A stretch of 64,000 nucleotides of DNA from Streptomyces sp. NBC_00223. GTDB lineage: Bacteria; Actinomycetota; Actinomycetes; Streptomycetales; Streptomycetaceae. Where the stretch lies: contig NZ_CP108109.1 in assembly GCF_036199905.1 (NCBI RefSeq), positions 2,356,001 to 2,420,000 of the forward strand. The letters run 5' to 3'. The notes below the pieces were generated by a model. That model saw only the letters and a program-made list of their open reading frames with translations, was not told the origin of the DNA and did no database searches. Positions 1-9,344 of the stretch are shown here, in pieces; within the stretch, counting starts at the first letter, position 1, and each line of letters begins with the position of its first letter. A program made the position numbers and the translations under genes.

Positions 1-192
1 GATCTCGCCCGCGTCGGCGAGCGACTGGAGGGTCCGGTAGACAGTGGTGAGGCCGACCGAGTCCCCACGGTGCTTGAGCAGGTCGTGGAGGTCCTGCGCG
101 CTGCGGAACTCGTCGACCTCGTCGAGGGCTGCCGCCACCGCGGCCCGCTGCCGGGTCGAACGGCCACGCACGGGATGGTTGGTGGTGTTCAC
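1..192 (-). CDS. zur: Fur-family zinc-uptake regulator (Zur), N-terminal part
   Basis: Only the first 64 codons are in the window; the gene runs off the left edge. The GTG start at 192 is preceded by GGGAGG five bases upstream. The residues form the N-terminal winged helix of Fur-family repressors: STRQRAAVAAAL, then QDLHDLLKHRGDSVGLTTVYRTLQSL, where the TTVYRTL recognition helix is characteristic. In the family this domain binds a 15-bp palindrome when zinc is bound. The gene lies directly downstream of znuB on the same strand and palindromes of the Zur type precede znuA, so Zur is the likely identity rather than Fur or Nur. The metal-binding C-terminal half is not visible. Confidence 0.85.
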   Translation of the reverse strand, partial: MNTTNHPVRGRSTRQRAAVAAALDEVDEFRSAQDLHDLLKHRGDSVGLTTVYRTLQSLADAGEI

Positions 193-312
193 CGGTGCCT
201 CCCTTTCTCGGTCGTTCTCAGTCGTGCTCGGTCCCGCCGGACATGCTCGGCTTCCGCGCCGGGCGCCTCGCGCATGTGTCCGGACAGGGCCCATTGTGCC
301 AGGCCGCGCCGC

Positions 313-1209
313 TCAGGAGGGCACCTCCACCGCCTTGTCCGGGGCGGGCAGTTCCACGTCCAGGCCGCCGTGCGCCTCCGCGGCCGCCGCCCGCCGGGCC
401 CGTCTCGCGGTCAGCGGGGCCGCGACCACCGCCATGACCAGGAAGACCGCCATCGAGGCCAGCACGATGCTCGACCCGGGCGGCACGTCCACGTAGTACG
501 AGAAGACCGTGCCGGACAGCGCCACCACGACCCCGATGGCCACCGACACCGCGAGCGTCCAGGCGAAGCCGCGGGTGACCTGCTGGGCGGCGGCCACCGG
601 GATCACCATCAGCGCGCTGACCAGCAGCAGTCCGACCGCCCGCATCGCCACCGTGACGGTGACCGCGGCCGTCACCGCGAGCAGCAGGTTCAGCGCCCGC
701 ACCGGCAGCCCGCTCACCCGCGCGAACTCCTCGTCCTGGCACACCGCGAACAGCTGCCGCCGCAGCCCCAGGGTGACCAGGAGCACAAAGGCCGCCAGGG
801 CGATCATCGGCGGGATGTCCTGCGGGGCGACCGTACTGATCGACCCGAAGAGATAGGTGGTGAGGTTGGCGTTGGACCCGTTCGGCGCCAGGTAGATGAT
901 CATCACACCGCCGGACATGCCCCCGTAGAAGAGCATGGCCAGCGCGATGTCGCCGCGCGCCTTCGCGTAGGAGCGGATCAGCTCCATGACGATCGCGCCC
1001 AGGGTGGAGACCGCAACGGCCATCCACACCGGGCTGACCTGGAGCAGGAAGCCGAGCGCGACACCGGTCAGGGCGACATGCCCGATGCCGTCGCCCATGA
1101 TCGCCTGGCGGCGCTGGACGAGGTAGATGCCGACCGCGGGCGCGGTGACGCCCACCAGCAGGGCGGCGAGCAGGGCCCGCTGCATGAAGGCGTAGTCCAG
1201 GATCTCCAT
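313..1209 (-). CDS. znuB: Zinc ABC transporter permease (ZnuB type)
   Basis: The 298-residue integral membrane protein has the usual length and hydrophobic pattern of ABC-3 metal permeases (about eight or more segments). The motif RRQAIMGDGIGHVALTGVA near residue 33 is the family hallmark. It would form the membrane channel of a Zn(II) importer with the ATPase and lipoprotein encoded just upstream. Its ATG at 1209 overlaps the stop of znuC (TGATG), indicating translational coupling. The C-terminal tail after about residue 265 is Ala/Arg-rich and poorly conserved-looking. Zinc rather than manganese is inferred from the adjacent zur and the Zur boxes. Confidence 0.9.
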   Translation of the reverse strand: MEILDYAFMQRALLAALLVGVTAPAVGIYLVQRRQAIMGDGIGHVALTGVALGFLLQVSPVWMAVAVSTLGAIVMELIRSYAKARGDIALAMLFYGGMSGGVMIIYLAPNGSNANLTTYLFGSISTVAPQDIPPMIALAAFVLLVTLGLRRQLFAVCQDEEFARVSGLPVRALNLLLAVTAAVTVTVAMRAVGLLLVSALMVIPVAAAQQVTRGFAWTLAVSVAIGVVVALSGTVFSYYVDVPPGSSIVLASMAVFLVMAVVAAPLTARRARRAAAAEAHGGLDVELPAPDKAVEVPS

Positions 1210-2051
1210 CAGCGCACCAGCCCCTTCGCCGTGACCGACGCCGAGGCCACGACCGCGCCGGGGCCCGCGTGCGGGTGCACATGGTCGTGCCCGGGCAGCG
1301 CGTGCTGCCCGACGCCTTGCGGCGGAGCGCCGTCGTGCACGACGCAGCCGTCCCGCAGCACGACCGCCCGGTCGATCAGCGGCTCCAGCGGCCCGAGTTC
1401 ATGCAGTACCAGCAGGACGGTGACGCCCGCGGCGACCTGCTCGCGCAGCGTGGCGGCCAGGATCCGCTGACTGGCCAGGTCCACCCCGGCCATCGGCTCG
1501 TCCATGATCAGCAGTTCGGGTTCGGCGGCCAGCGCCCGGGCGATCAGCACCCGCTGGTGCTGGCCGCCGGACAGCGCGTCCACCGAGTCCCGGGCCCGGT
1601 CCGCCATGCCGACCAGCGCCAGCGCCCGGTCCACCGCGCCGCGGTCGGCCCGGCGCGGCGGCCGCAGCCCGGTCCTGGCCAGCCGCCCGGACGAGACCAC
1701 CTCGCGTACGGTCGCGGGCACCCCGCCGGCCGCGGTCGTCCGCTGGGGCACGTATCCGATCCGCGCCCACTGCCGGAACCGGGCGCCGGGCGTGCCGAAC
1801 AGCTCCCGGGTGCCGGCCGTCAGCCGGACCCGGCCGAGCACCGCGCGTACGGCCGTCGACTTGCCCGAGCCGTTCGCGCCGAGCAGCGCCACGACCTCGC
1901 CGCGGCCGACGCTGAGGTCGACTCCGCGCAGCACCGGGCGGGCGCCCAGGTGGGCGGTGGCGCCGCGCAGGCGCACGACCTCTTCCGGCCCCGGCCCGGG
2001 CCCCCGCCCCTGCCCCTGCCCCTGCCCCTGCCCCTGCCCCTGCCTCTTCAT
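1209..2051 (-). CDS. znuC: Zinc ABC transporter ATP-binding protein (ZnuC type)
   Basis: ABC ATPase of 280 residues that would energise zinc import. Visible motifs are Walker A (GANGSGKST), the signature LSGGQHQRVLIARAL, Walker B (LLIMDEP) and the switch His in LVLHELG. The ATG at 2051 overlaps the znuA stop by four bases (ATGA), giving the order znuA-znuC-znuB in one operon. The first 22 residues are an unusual MKRQ(GQ)n/GP run encoded by a hexanucleotide repeat and precede the true domain start (EEVVRLRGA). A shorter start inside this leader was not found. The C-terminus is His-rich (GQHALPGHDHVHPHAG), which may help bind zinc; that is an inference. Confidence 0.9.
   Translation of the reverse strand: MKRQGQGQGQGQGQGRGPGPGPEEVVRLRGATAHLGARPVLRGVDLSVGRGEVVALLGANGSGKSTAVRAVLGRVRLTAGTRELFGTPGARFRQWARIGYVPQRTTAAGGVPATVREVVSSGRLARTGLRPPRRADRGAVDRALALVGMADRARDSVDALSGGQHQRVLIARALAAEPELLIMDEPMAGVDLASQRILAATLREQVAAGVTVLLVLHELGPLEPLIDRAVVLRDGCVVHDGAPPQGVGQHALPGHDHVHPHAGPGAVVASASVTAKGLVR
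2005..2043. repeat. Hexanucleotide (CCCCTG)n tract in 5' end of znuC
   Basis: About six tandem copies of CCCCTG read on the minus strand as CAGGGG, encoding the Gly-Gln run at the N-terminus of ZnuC. Because the unit is six bases, copy-number changes would lengthen or shorten the leader without breaking the frame. Confidence 0.85.
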
Positions 2052-3037
2052 TTGGCCCCCAACGCGGCCCGCAGGGCTTGCAGATTGCTCCGCTGGACCT
2101 CGAAGTAGTCCGTGCCCTTGGACTTGTCGGTGATGCCCTCGATCGGGTCGAGCACGTCGGTGCGTACCCGCAGATCGCCCGCGAGCGTCTTCGCCGTACG
2201 GTCGCTGACCAGCGTCTCGAAGAAGACGGTGGTCACGTGCTTGTCCCTGGCCAGGTCCTGGAGGGCCTTCATCCGGGCGGCGCTGGGCTCGCTCTCGGGG
2301 TCGATGCCGTTGATGGCCTCCTCGACCAGGCCGTAGCGCTCGGCGAGGTAGCCGAAGGCGGCGTGGGTGGTGAGGAAGGTGTCGGAGGTACGGTCGCGCA
2401 GGCCGGTGGCGAACTCGCCGTCGAGTACGTGGAGCCGGCCGACCAGAGTGTCGGTGTTCTTGGCGTAGGCGGCCGCGTGGGCGGGGTCGGCCTCTTCCAG
2501 CGCCTTGCCGACGCCCCGGGCGACCTCGGCGTACTTCACCGGGTCGAGCCAGATGTGCGGGTCGGCGCCGGCGTCGTCCTCGCTGTCGCCGCCGCTGCCG
2601 TTGTCGCCGCTGGTGTGCCGGCGTCCGTCGACCTCGGTGCCGTGCTCCTCCAGCGAGGTGAGCTTCGCCGCGTCCACCGTGTGCCGGACCCCGGCCTGGG
2701 TGATCGCGCTGTCGACGGCGGGCTGGAGGCCGTGCAGATAGACGACCACGTCGGACCGGCTCAGGGCGGCGATCTGCCGGGGGGCAAGCTCCAGGTCGTG
2801 CGGCTCGACGCCCGGCTTGGTCAGGTCGGTGATCCGCACATGGTCGCCGCCGATCTGGGCCACCAGGAACTCCAGCGGATAGAAAGAGGCCGTGACCTGC
2901 ACCTTTCCCTCGTTCTTGCCGTCCGCGGCGGTGGAGCCCGAGCACCCGGACAGTACGGGGAGGGCGAGCGCGGCCACGGCGGCGAGGGCGGTGGCGGGTA
3001 TCAGGGAACGGTGTTTCTTCATGACTGTCATTTTCAT
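2048..3037 (-). CDS. znuA: Zinc-binding lipoprotein of ABC transporter (ZnuA type)
   Basis: Periplasm-equivalent (membrane-anchored) zinc-binding protein, 329 residues. It has a basic n-region, a hydrophobic stretch and a lipobox LSGC, so it is expected to be lipidated at that Cys. The body shows cluster-9 features: ASFYPLEFLVAQIGGDHV, the metal-site PHDLELAP, and PHIWLDP preceded by an acidic/His-rich loop (HGTEVDGRRHTSGDNG and EDDAGAD). Two starts compete. ATG at 3037 lies within one Zur-box-like palindrome. ATG at 3022 gives a more typical signal peptide (MKKHRSL). Neither has a clear Shine-Dalgarno sequence, so a leaderless transcript is possible. First gene of the znuACB operon; zinc repression through Zur is inferred. 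Confidence 0.9.
   Translation of the reverse strand: MKMTVMKKHRSLIPATALAAVAALALPVLSGCSGSTAADGKNEGKVQVTASFYPLEFLVAQIGGDHVRITDLTKPGVEPHDLELAPRQIAALSRSDVVVYLHGLQPAVDSAITQAGVRHTVDAAKLTSLEEHGTEVDGRRHTSGDNGSGGDSEDDAGADPHIWLDPVKYAEVARGVGKALEEADPAHAAAYAKNTDTLVGRLHVLDGEFATGLRDRTSDTFLTTHAAFGYLAERYGLVEEAINGIDPESEPSAARMKALQDLARDKHVTTVFFETLVSDRTAKTLAGDLRVRTDVLDPIEGITDKSKGTDYFEVQRSNLQALRAALGAK
3022..3036. promoter_or_regulatory. Second Zur-box-like palindrome overlapping znuA start
   Basis: On the minus strand this reads TGAAAATGACAGTCA, with a perfect left half-site and 12 of 15 matches to the Zur consensus. It covers the upstream candidate ATG (3037) of znuA and abuts the downstream ATG (3022), which favours 3022 as the real start or a leaderless mRNA. 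Confidence 0.6.
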
Positions 3038-3043
3038 CTTATG

Positions 3044-3058
3044 TGGAAACGATTGTCA
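3044..3058. promoter_or_regulatory. Zur-box-like palindrome upstream of znuA
   Basis: TGGAAACGATTGTCA matches the actinobacterial/general Zur consensus TGAAAATGATTTTCA at 12 of 15 positions. Its centre is 22 bp (two helical turns) from the second site at 3022-3036. It lies between znuA and glyS and would repress znuACB when zinc is plentiful. Confidence 0.7.
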
Positions 3059-3185
3059 ATCTCCGCTCTTTGTGACGCTTCGCCCCCCGCACGTCCTTGC
3101 AGCCCGCCGAACGGATTTGATATGCGCCCCGCACTCGCCGGTAATCTGGGACAACTGACCGCTTCGCCGTACTGAAGAGAGCACC

Positions 3186-4568
<1,383 letters not shown>

Positions 4569-4630
4569 CCCCCGGGCGCGGGCGGGCCGGTTGCCCCGAG
4601 AGCGACTTGCCCCGATCGAGCAAGCCTTGA

Positions 4631-4707
4631 GAAAGAGAAAACTTGCCCAAAAGGAAGACTTTCCCAGACCAGGAAAGTAGCCCATCCGGGCAAGTTTTCT
4701 TCTTTCC
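4631..4707. terminator. Long nested inverted repeat after glyS / before AbiE-like pair
   Basis: Arms AGAAAACTTGCCC (4636-4648) and GGGCAAGTTTTCT (4688-4700) are perfectly complementary over 13 bp and extend outward with one bulge. Inside the loop, ACTTTCC (4658-4664) pairs with GGAAAGT (4672-4678). The element is AT-rich relative to its surroundings. It may terminate glyS, act as operator or leader for the downstream toxin-antitoxin genes, or both; the sequence alone does not decide. Confidence 0.6.
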
Positions 4708-4734
4708 GTAACTTTCTTGTGTCACACTGTCACC

Positions 4735-5877
4735 GTGGACTCCAACGATTCACCTGTCGAGAACTCCCTCAGCAAGGGCCTGCAGGCCCTGCGCGACCTG
4801 CTGGGAGGGGCCTGGGAGGTCACACTCAGGGCGGACCCGACGGCCGCGGCGAGAAGCACGACACGTCATGTGGACGCCCTGGTCGAACTGAAGCCGACGA
4901 GCGATGGACACGTCGCCCAACTGCTGGTCGATGTGAGGGACGGCGTTACTCCCCGCACGGTCGAAACGGAGTTGCTGCCCAAGCTGGACCTGCTGCGGCA
5001 GGTGAATCACTACACGTCGCCGCTGGTGATCTCCCCATGGATCTCACCGCGCGTCCAAGAGCTCCTGCGCGAGCACGACATCAATTACCTGGACTTCACA
5101 GGAAACGTATCCCTGCGCACCCCCCGGCCTACGATTGTCATCCGCACACAGGGGGACGCCCGCTCACCGCGCTCCGTCAACAGGCGCAGCGAGAAGGCCA
5201 CACTGGCGGGACCGAAAGTTGGCCGGCTCGTCCGACTCCTCGCGGACGTGTCCCCTCCGTACCGGGCCGGAGAACTGGCCGAAGCCGCCCGCCTCAGCCT
5301 TCCCTACGTATCACGGCTCCTGGGCACGCTGGAGGATCAGCTTCTGATCCGGCGCCAAGGCCGGATCATCACCACTGTGGACTGGGTCCAGCTGCTACGG
5401 GCCCGCGCGGAGCAGCTCAATCTGCTGCGCCACAACCCCTACGTCGGCATGGTCTCCCCGAATGGCATCGACGCGACGCTCGCGACCCTGCGCGGCATGA
5501 CCGGTGAAGAGCGCGGTCGAGTGGCCGTCACCGGCTCGTACGCCGCTCATTCAGTGGCGCCTCTGGCCGTCGGAGGACAACTGATGCTCTACGTCCCCCA
5601 TGGTCCGCACACTCCCGACGACCTCGGGGACCGCCTCGGACTGCTCCGCGTGGACCAGGGCGCCAATGTGCTGCTGCTGCGTGCCCATGACGAGGTCGTC
5701 TTCGCACGAACCGCCGACATGAAGGGGCTGCGTCGGGTCGCCCTGAGCCAGCTTGTTCTGGACTGTCTCTCCGGCCCGGGACGAATGCCCGCTGAGGGGG
5801 AGGCCGTTCTGACGTACATGCGGACACACGAAAAGTCGTGGCGAGCAGCCCAACTCCCCGACGTGTCCACGGTCTAG
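4735..5877 (+). CDS. AbiEi-like antitoxin / winged-helix regulator
   Basis: Protein of 380 residues, in the first position of a two-gene unit with a nucleotidyltransferase-type toxin. Three parts can be seen: an N-terminal alpha/beta part (residues about 35-145) with LLVDVRDGVTPRTVETELL and ISPRVQELLREHDINYLDF; a winged helix (about 160-205, LVRLLADVSPPYRAGELAEA, SLPYVSRLLGTLEDQLLIRR); and a C-terminal domain starting GMVSPNGIDATLATLRGM with VAVTGSYAAHSVAPLAVGG. This is the layout of AbiEi-type antitoxins, which neutralise the toxin indirectly and repress the operon. GTG at 4735 sits 7 bp after a possible -10 (CACACT), fitting a leaderless mRNA; TTG at 4717 is the alternative. Family assignment rests on domain order and the partner, so it is tentative. 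Confidence 0.65.
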   Translation: MDSNDSPVENSLSKGLQALRDLLGGAWEVTLRADPTAAARSTTRHVDALVELKPTSDGHVAQLLVDVRDGVTPRTVETELLPKLDLLRQVNHYTSPLVISPWISPRVQELLREHDINYLDFTGNVSLRTPRPTIVIRTQGDARSPRSVNRRSEKATLAGPKVGRLVRLLADVSPPYRAGELAEAARLSLPYVSRLLGTLEDQLLIRRQGRIITTVDWVQLLRARAEQLNLLRHNPYVGMVSPNGIDATLATLRGMTGEERGRVAVTGSYAAHSVAPLAVGGQLMLYVPHGPHTPDDLGDRLGLLRVDQGANVLLLRAHDEVVFARTADMKGLRRVALSQLVLDCLSGPGRMPAEGEAVLTYMRTHEKSWRAAQLPDVSTV

Positions 5878-5885
5878 CACCTATA

Positions 5886-5896
5886 GAATGACATTC
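5886..5896. promoter_or_regulatory. Short palindrome in AT-rich gap of AbiE-like operon
   Basis: GAATGACATTC is an interrupted perfect palindrome (GAATG-a-CATTC). It lies in an unusually AT-rich 52-bp gap that also holds AGATATAAGC just before the ribosome-binding site of the toxin gene. It may be a second promoter or operator for separate toxin control. Confidence 0.3.
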
Positions 5897-5929
5897 CTGA
5901 CAGTATGACCAGATATAAGCAGGAGCGGT

Positions 5930-6781
5930 ATGTCCAAGGTTCCCGATGGTGTTGACCGACGGCAGTTGGACATCGTCGCACGGCGCGTCCTGCTCGACGG
6001 CCTCACAGCCCTTCACGATCACCTGGACGCACTCACCGTCGTAGGGGCTCAGGCCGTCTACCTTCGGACGCCCAACGCCTCAATGCGCAACGCCCCATTC
6101 ACGTCCGACGGCGATCTGAGCATCGACCCGCTGAAGCTCGGGGATCAGCCGCACCTTGACGAGGCGCTGCGGGCCGCCGGGTTCGACCTGCTCTACGAGA
6201 ATCAGCCCGGCCTCTGGGGTCGGCCGGAACGGGTCGGCGAACTGACCGTCCGGGTTGAGTTGGATCTGCTGATTCCCAAGAAACTGGCCACCAGGATCGG
6301 CAGGAGAAGCGCCAAGATCCCTCCGCACGGCGAGATGTCCGCTCGATGGACGCCCGGCCTGGAGGTCAGCGCAGTCGATCGCTCCCCCATGCTCATCACC
6401 AGCCTCGAACCCGGCGACCAGCGCGGGATCAGCACCCACGTCGCCGGGTCGGCCGCTCTGCTGGTCGCCAAGGCCTACAAGATCAGTGAGCGAGTCGCCG
6501 AGGCCGACCGGCGTCCGGACCGGCTTACGAACAAGGACGCAGGCGATGTCTACCGCATCATGGCGGCTGTTCCGGCCGCCCAGGTAGCAGCCTCCTTCGC
6601 TGCCCTTGTGGAGCACCCGCGTATCGGCACTGTCGCCAAGGAGGGCCTCGGTCACCTTCGCGACCTCTTCGGAGGTGCCGCCGCACCCGGCGTCAACCTG
6701 GCCGTTGACGCCCATGCCGGCGACATCCCCGAAGAGACCATCCGTACCGTGGCGCCCGCCTTCATCAAGCGCCTGCCGTAA
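5930..6781 (+). CDS. AbiEii-like nucleotidyltransferase toxin
   Basis: Protein of 283 residues, with ATG at 5930 behind AGGAG. The N-terminal half carries a nucleotidyltransferase-fold signature: VVGAQAVYL (residues about 35-43, standing for the GGxA/GSxA motif) followed after a 16-residue gap by TSDGDLSID, supplying the paired metal-binding acidic residues. AbiEii/MenT-type toxins use this fold to transfer nucleotides to tRNA 3' ends or other targets and arrest growth on phage infection. The C-terminal half is helical (VAGSAALLVAKAYKISERV, NKDAGDVYRIM), as in the family. It lies 52 bp after the AbiEi-like gene and is convergent with uppS. The target is unknown. The pair could also act in plasmid or island maintenance. 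Confidence 0.65.
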   Translation: MSKVPDGVDRRQLDIVARRVLLDGLTALHDHLDALTVVGAQAVYLRTPNASMRNAPFTSDGDLSIDPLKLGDQPHLDEALRAAGFDLLYENQPGLWGRPERVGELTVRVELDLLIPKKLATRIGRRSAKIPPHGEMSARWTPGLEVSAVDRSPMLITSLEPGDQRGISTHVAGSAALLVAKAYKISERVAEADRRPDRLTNKDAGDVYRIMAAVPAAQVAASFAALVEHPRIGTVAKEGLGHLRDLFGGAAAPGVNLAVDAHAGDIPEETIRTVAPAFIKRLP

Positions 6782-6836
6782 CGCTTGTACGGGCCGTCCA
6801 CGGTCTGTCACCCGCCGGTGGTGATTCCCGGTCGGG

Positions 6837-7649
6837 TTACGACGTCGGCTCGTTGGGGAGCGCGGCGCCGAAGCGGCGGTCGCGGTGGGCGTATTCGAGG
6901 CAGGCCCGCCACAGATCACGGCGGTCGAAGTCCGGCCACAGCACGTCCTGGAACACCATCTCCGCGTAACTGCTCTGCCAGATCAGGTAGTTGGAGGTGC
7001 GCTGCTCACCGCTCGGGCGCAGGAAGAGATCCACGTCCGGCATGTCCGGGTAGTACAGATACTTCGCGAACGTCTTCTCGTTGACCTTCGCCGGGTCCAG
7101 CCGCCCCTCGGCCACATCGCGGGCCAGCGCCTGCGCCGCGTCCGCGATCTCCGCGCGACCGCCGTAGTTGACGCAGAAGTAGAGCGTCATCGCGTCGTTG
7201 TCGACGGTCTGCTCCTGGGCGACCTGGAGCTCCTGGACGACCGACTTCCACATCTTCGGCATCCGGCCGACCCAGCGGATACGGATGCCCAGCTCGTTCA
7301 TCTCGTCGCGGCGGCGGCGGATCACATCGCGGTTGAAGTTCATCAGGAAGCGGACCTCCTCGGGCGACCGCTTCCAGTTCTCCGTGGAGAAGGCGTACAG
7401 CGACAGATTCTTGACGCCGATCTCCAGGCAGCCCTTGAGCACGTCGAGGACCACGCCCTCGCCGACCTTGTGCCCCTCGGTGCGCGGCAGCCCGCGCTCC
7501 TGCGCCCAGCGCCCGTTGCCGTCCATGACCACCGCGACATGCTTCGGTACGAGATCCCCGGGGATCTTCGGCGGCCGCGCGCCCGACGGATGCGGGTCCG
7601 GCGTCCGGTACGAGCTGCGATGACGGGTCAGAATCCCGCGACGTGCCAT
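6837..7649 (-). CDS. uppS: Isoprenyl transferase (undecaprenyl/polyprenyl diphosphate synthase)
   Basis: cis-Prenyltransferase of 270 residues that extends FPP with IPP to make the lipid carrier for cell-wall synthesis. The catalytic P-loop region [14 protein letters not shown] with its essential Asp, the following RxxGH (RTEGHKVG), [11 protein letters not shown], and the C-terminal [18 protein letters not shown] and FQDVLWPDF motifs are all intact. ATG at 7649 (MARRGIL) gives the usual length with GGAG upstream; in-frame codons further upstream lack support. It follows recO on the same strand by 71 bp, so the two are probably co-transcribed. Confidence 0.96.
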   Translation of the reverse strand: MARRGILTRHRSSYRTPDPHPSGARPPKIPGDLVPKHVAVVMDGNGRWAQERGLPRTEGHKVGEGVVLDVLKGCLEIGVKNLSLYAFSTENWKRSPEEVRFLMNFNRDVIRRRRDEMNELGIRIRWVGRMPKMWKSVVQELQVAQEQTVDNDAMTLYFCVNYGGRAEIADAAQALARDVAEGRLDPAKVNEKTFAKYLYYPDMPDVDLFLRPSGEQRTSNYLIWQSSYAEMVFQDVLWPDFDRRDLWRACLEYAHRDRRFGAALPNEPTS

Positions 7650-7720
7650 GGTCGTACTACTCCTGACAGCTGTGTGAGCCCCGGATCGGCGCTCATCTCC
7701 CTGCGCCGTCTTCCCCGGCG

Positions 7721-8467
7721 CTACTTCTCGACGAACCGCAGCGACCGCAGACCGCGCTCCAGATGCCACTGGAGGTACGCCGCGACCAGCCCGCTGCCCT
7801 CACGGCAGTGGCGGCGGTCGCAGGCGTCCGCGGTCTCCCAGTCCCCGCCCAGCAGCGCGCCGAGCAGTTCCAGTGACTCCCGTGAGGGTACGACGCTTCC
7901 GGGCACCCGGCACTCGCCGCAGACGACTCCTCCCGCGCCGACCGAAAAGAACCGGTTCGGCCCGGCCATGCCGCACCGGGCGCAGTCGTCGAAGCTCGGC
8001 GCGTACCCGTTGACGGCCAGCGAGCGCAGCAGGAAGGCGTCCAGCACCAGCCGCGCCTCGTGCTCGCCCGCGGCGAGCGTGCGCAGACCGCCCACCAGCA
8101 GCAGATACTGCTGTATCGCGGGCTCGCCCTCGTGGTCGGTGAAGCGTTCCGCCGTCTCCAGCATCGCGGTGCCCGCGGTGTACCGCTCGTAGTCGGCGAC
8201 GATCGGGCCGCCGTACGGCGCGATGGTCTCGCTCTGGGTGCACAGCGGCAGTCCGCGGCCGACCAGCTCGCCGCCGCGGGCGAAGAACTGCACGTCGACA
8301 TGGCTGAACGGCTCCAGGCGCGCGCCGAACTTCGACTTCGTGCGCCGCACTCCCCTGGCCACCGCCCGCACCCGGCCGTGCCGGCGGGTCAGCAGGGTGA
8401 TGATCCGGTCCGCCTCACCCAGCTTCTGGGTGCGCAGCACGATGCCGTCGTCGCGGAACAGACTCAT
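7721..8467 (-). CDS. recO: DNA repair protein RecO
   Basis: RecO helps load RecA at gaps together with RecF/RecR. The 248-residue protein begins [28 protein letters not shown] (an OB-fold start). It carries the central zinc-finger cysteines [13 protein letters not shown] and VCGECR and a helical C-terminus. Length and motif order match the family. It is the upstream partner of uppS on the minus strand. Confidence 0.95.
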   Translation of the reverse strand: MSLFRDDGIVLRTQKLGEADRIITLLTRRHGRVRAVARGVRRTKSKFGARLEPFSHVDVQFFARGGELVGRGLPLCTQSETIAPYGGPIVADYERYTAGTAMLETAERFTDHEGEPAIQQYLLLVGGLRTLAAGEHEARLVLDAFLLRSLAVNGYAPSFDDCARCGMAGPNRFFSVGAGGVVCGECRVPGSVVPSRESLELLGALLGGDWETADACDRRHCREGSGLVAAYLQWHLERGLRSLRFVEK

Positions 8468-8636
8468 GCGGCCATTCTCCCGTACGGCGGCGCCGGGCGG
8501 GCCGCCGCGGTCGGGGCGGGCGGCTCGGGGGTCGGCTCAGGGGACGGCTCAGGGGTCCGTGGCGGGAGGATCAGCGGGCCGTACGGGGGTCGCAACGGCC
8601 CGGGCGCGACGCGATCAGCGGGCCGGGACAGTGGGC

Positions 8637-9344
8637 TCAGCGGTCCACGCCCGGTGAGATCAGCCCGGACTCGTAGGCGGTGATGACCAGTTGGGCCCGG
8701 TCGCGGGCGCCCAGCTTGCCCATGATCCGGCTGACGTGGGTCTTGGCGGTGAGCGGGCTCAGGCCCAGTGCCTCGCCGGTCTCGGCGTTGTTCAGACCGC
8801 GGGCGACCAGGGTGAGCACCTCGCGCTCGCGGTCGGACAGGCACGCCAGCCGGGCCGGTACGGGCGCGGCGGCCGGCGGCCGGTCCGGCAGCCGCAGCAC
8901 CCGGGCGATCAGCCGGGCGGTGGGCCCGGGCGAGAGCAGCGCGTCCCCGGCGGCGACGGTACGGATCGCGTCGAGGAGTTCGGCGGGCCGGGTGTCCTTG
9001 ACCATGAAGCCGGACGCGCCCGCGCGCAGCGCCGCGACCACGTGCTCATCGTCGTCGTACGTGGTCAGGACGAGGATACGGACGCCCGCGAGCCGATCGT
9101 CCGCGGCGATCCGGCGGGTGGCCTCGATGCCGTCCAGCTCCGGCATCCGGATGTCCATGATGATCACCTCGGGATGGGCGGTACGGGCCAGGTCGACGGC
9201 CTCCAGGCCGTTCGCGGCCTGCCCGACGACCTCCATGTCCCGGGCCGACTCCACGAGCATCGCGAACGCGGCGCGCACCAGCGTCTGGTCGTCGGCGAGC
9301 AGCACGCGGATGGGCTCCGCCCTGGGCGGCGCGGGGACGGTCAT
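8637..9344 (-). CDS. NarL/LuxR-type response regulator
   Basis: Response regulator of 235 residues with a receiver domain at 12-130 and a LuxR HTH at about 168-230. Receiver residues are visible: acidic pair in LLADDQ, phospho-acceptor Asp in VIIMDIRMPELDG, switch Thr in VLTTYDDDE, and Lys in FMVKDTRP. The HTH reads LSDREREVLTLVARGLNNAE with SPLTAKTHVSRIMGKLG. Its ATG overlaps the stop of the histidine kinase gene (ATGA), so it is the cognate partner. Target genes are not evident; there is no adjacent ABC exporter of the sort often controlled by such pairs. Confidence 0.93.
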   Translation of the reverse strand: MTVPAPPRAEPIRVLLADDQTLVRAAFAMLVESARDMEVVGQAANGLEAVDLARTAHPEVIIMDIRMPELDGIEATRRIAADDRLAGVRILVLTTYDDDEHVVAALRAGASGFMVKDTRPAELLDAIRTVAAGDALLSPGPTARLIARVLRLPDRPPAAAPVPARLACLSDREREVLTLVARGLNNAETGEALGLSPLTAKTHVSRIMGKLGARDRAQLVITAYESGLISPGVDR

